Of a stretch of 64,000 nucleotides of DNA, positions 61,801 through 64,000 are shown one piece after another (within the stretch, counting starts at the first letter, position 1; each line of letters starts with the position of its first letter). Under the pieces are notes generated by a model. The model did not search any database. It worked only from the letters and a program-made list of their open reading frames with translations, and was not told where the DNA came from. Source of the DNA: Rhopalosiphum padi (taxonomy: Eukaryota > Arthropoda > Insecta > Hemiptera > Aphididae); assembly GCF_020882245.1 (NCBI RefSeq), contig NC_083598.1, positions 10,533,178 to 10,597,177 on the forward strand, in the 5' to 3' direction. The translations under genes were made by a program, and so were the position numbers.

Positions 61801-64000
61801 GCTAATACGCAAGTACTTTTTTTGTCGTACCAATAACTCTATATACTATAATATATGTAGGTACATAGAAGAAAAAACATAAAAATACGACTTGAAAGGT
61901 ATTGTGTTAGTAGATTGACATAAACCTTAGCCTAACCTATGATCATGTTAAAAACAAAATTAGGAATTCACCGATGTCACCATTGGTCCATTAAAATTCA
62001 ATTCAAAAAATGTTAACGGTTGAGATCGGATAATACGAAATACACGGGATACACAATACACATATTATAATAATATAATATGTTGTGCGAGTTATTAGTA
62101 CGAAAATAAAACGATGATATTTTGCTCTTCGTATCGATTCATGGACTTCAGCCACACGGGTTGTTTATCGTTATTATTACATAACATATACAATATTACC
62201 TATATAAATTATTATCAACATTACAATGTCTGTGGTTTTTTAGGGTAATTGTACAGGATTTGACTTATGGGTAAATTCACATCAATGCGTGTTTTGGAAA
62301 AGCATTTTTTTGTTATATAATTTATGTTCTCGTGTGATTACACAATATTGTGGTATAAAAAGTATACACAATATTTTAATAATAATTATATATATTTAGT
62401 ATTTTTAACATTTGTTTTTATTAAAACAAGTACGGTTTATGTTTATATTATTATGTTTAGTTTTCTCAATATTGAAATTTGATTATGACTGTCAAAACGT
62501 GTTGATATGCAAGAATCTAAAACCTCTTCTCGAAGGAAAAAAAAAATTGTTTACATTTTATGCATGCAGCTTGAGATGATCTTATGTGCCATACTGCCAT
62601 GTATCTATTAGTATAACTTACTTAGTGTTTAGGTAACACATATTAATATATTATAATCTAAACGAGTTCACGATTATAATAATTACACTCTCTTTCCCTA
62701 TCACTATTCGTTTAAAATTATTCAATTCCCTTTAAAATCCATACCGATCTCAGGATGACATCGGTATTCTTTATAACCATATTAAAATTATAAATATCAG
62801 ATAAAATATGTGTTCATGAAAACGTTCGTATCGATGGGAATTCAATGGAATAATTTCGCTCCCGGTTTCGGTGATTATAAGTGCATTATGATAATATGAT
62901 CAACAGTCAATTATTTATAATTACACTGATTGAACAAATTATCTTTTTCGTAGACGTTTTATTTATTTCATAATGTGTACTGTAGCTCTAGAATAAATTA
63001 ATAATATAAACATTATAAAAATGTATATACATATATATTTAATTATATTATATTGCATAGTGTTTGTTGGCAATTTTTTTCGAGATCGTGTTTTTGTATA
63101 GTCATTCCATTATAATAATTTCAAGCATTTTTTTCGATTATGTTTAAAAATTCAATTTTAATTTCCATTAAATAAGCAGTAAGGGGACGAGAAGAGTAGA
63201 TATATAGACAGACGAGGACAAACGAAAGGCATAATTAAATAAATAACGTTGTGCTACGCTGCGATTTAACAACGATTTCAAATTATACGGATAATTTCAA
63301 ATATATTTAAATGATGGTGGAAACATGCGACTTGTGCACTGCTGTATAAAGTTCATTCTATCGATTGTATCCGATTGTACTCACTGTTATAACTTATAAC
63401 GCGAAAACACAAAAGTAGCATAACTCTTGTCTCTTTGTATTAAATTTTAAGATCAATTGTGACACTAAATTATACAGTATAAATGTTTTCATCAGCTTAA
63501 TATTCATAGTCAAACATCAGTAATCAGTATTCATATCGATTTTTGAATATTATTGTCACTTAGCTTCGTCCTAGTAGTGATACCTACTTTGAAGAGTTTA
63601 TTTTTCGTTAGTGCGTTGCGTTACCATGCCATCCCAGTGTTATTTACTCGACAGTGTTCTTTCCGTCCCAATCGGTTCCTCGTCAAATCGTGAAAAATGA
63701 TCGTACTTTTCGGGCACCTGAGGGTTTTGCTTGAAACATTCTCATTATTCATATTCTATAGTTTGCATATTATATCTGGCCCAATGTTGTTATTGGTGTT
63801 ACAGGGTAAAGTGCGTCTGCATAAATTATCTATTCGACTAAAATCAATTATTTATTTTTTAAATGTATAAAATATACTAAAATAGGTAGTATATTATATT
63901 AAAAAAAAAAAAAAAAAACCAAAAATGAAAGTTATTTAAAAAATTACATGTTTTTAATTTTTAATAAGGTATTACATTTTTAATTTATTAGAATGATATG
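61800..64000. other. AT-rich 3' end of the window, no supported gene
   Basis: Apart from an A18 run at 63901-63918 nothing stands out. Slightly GC-richer patches (62820-62880, 63590-63740) have no usable frames. Confidence 0.5.
63901..63918. repeat. Poly-A run (18)
   Basis: This is the longest A homopolymer in the window. It could be a slippage tract or the tail of an old retroposed sequence; no body is recognised upstream. Confidence 0.85.

Overview
The window is AT-rich animal nuclear DNA and looks like an insect, most likely an aphid or a close hemipteran. Three things suggest this: long AT-rich non-coding stretches full of ATT/TAA and TA microsatellites, small canonical GT-AG introns of about 60-100 bp, and a protein of the arthropod-type ABCH transporter family. 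The hemipteran/aphid assignment is inference from composition and gene type, not a database match.

One protein-coding gene can be read with confidence, on the + strand from 12901 (start codon) to 56258 (stop). I assembled 16 coding exons by following GT-AG junctions and codon phase through every intron. The result is an uninterrupted 811-codon reading frame. It encodes a half-size ABC transporter with an N-terminal nucleotide-binding domain (Walker A, Q-loop, signature SGGQQ, Walker B, D-loop and H-loop all intact) and a C-terminal membrane domain with about six membrane segments. A large extracellular loop lies between the first and second segments. This order and topology fit the ABCH subfamily, often named 'ABC transporter G family member 20/23-like' in hemipteran annotations. 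Drosophila has three members: CG9990/snustorr, CG11147 and CG33970.

Layout: 1-12200 is AT-rich 5' flank with no gene I can support. 12240-12900 is a GC-richer promoter/5' UTR zone. 12901-12953 is a tiny first coding exon. 12954-40918 is a 28-kb first intron holding several GC-richer islands, one possible alternative first exon (33042-33232), microsatellites and a decayed DNA-transposon-like element with 33-bp inverted ends (about 20.2-21.7 kb). 40919-56258 holds exons 2-16, most of them packed into 49.4-53.1 kb. 56259 onward is 3' UTR and 3' flank, with a possible ~580-bp inverted-repeat element near 60.2-60.8 kb and an unexplained exon-like island near 61.4-61.8 kb.

I found no rRNA, confident tRNA, CRISPR array, bacterial operon or evidence of horizontal transfer. 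I also saw no clearly new biological system. The most useful observations are the full exon structure including the remote first exon, the possible second promoter, the degenerate transposon in intron 1, and a few strong stem-loops and islands in introns.
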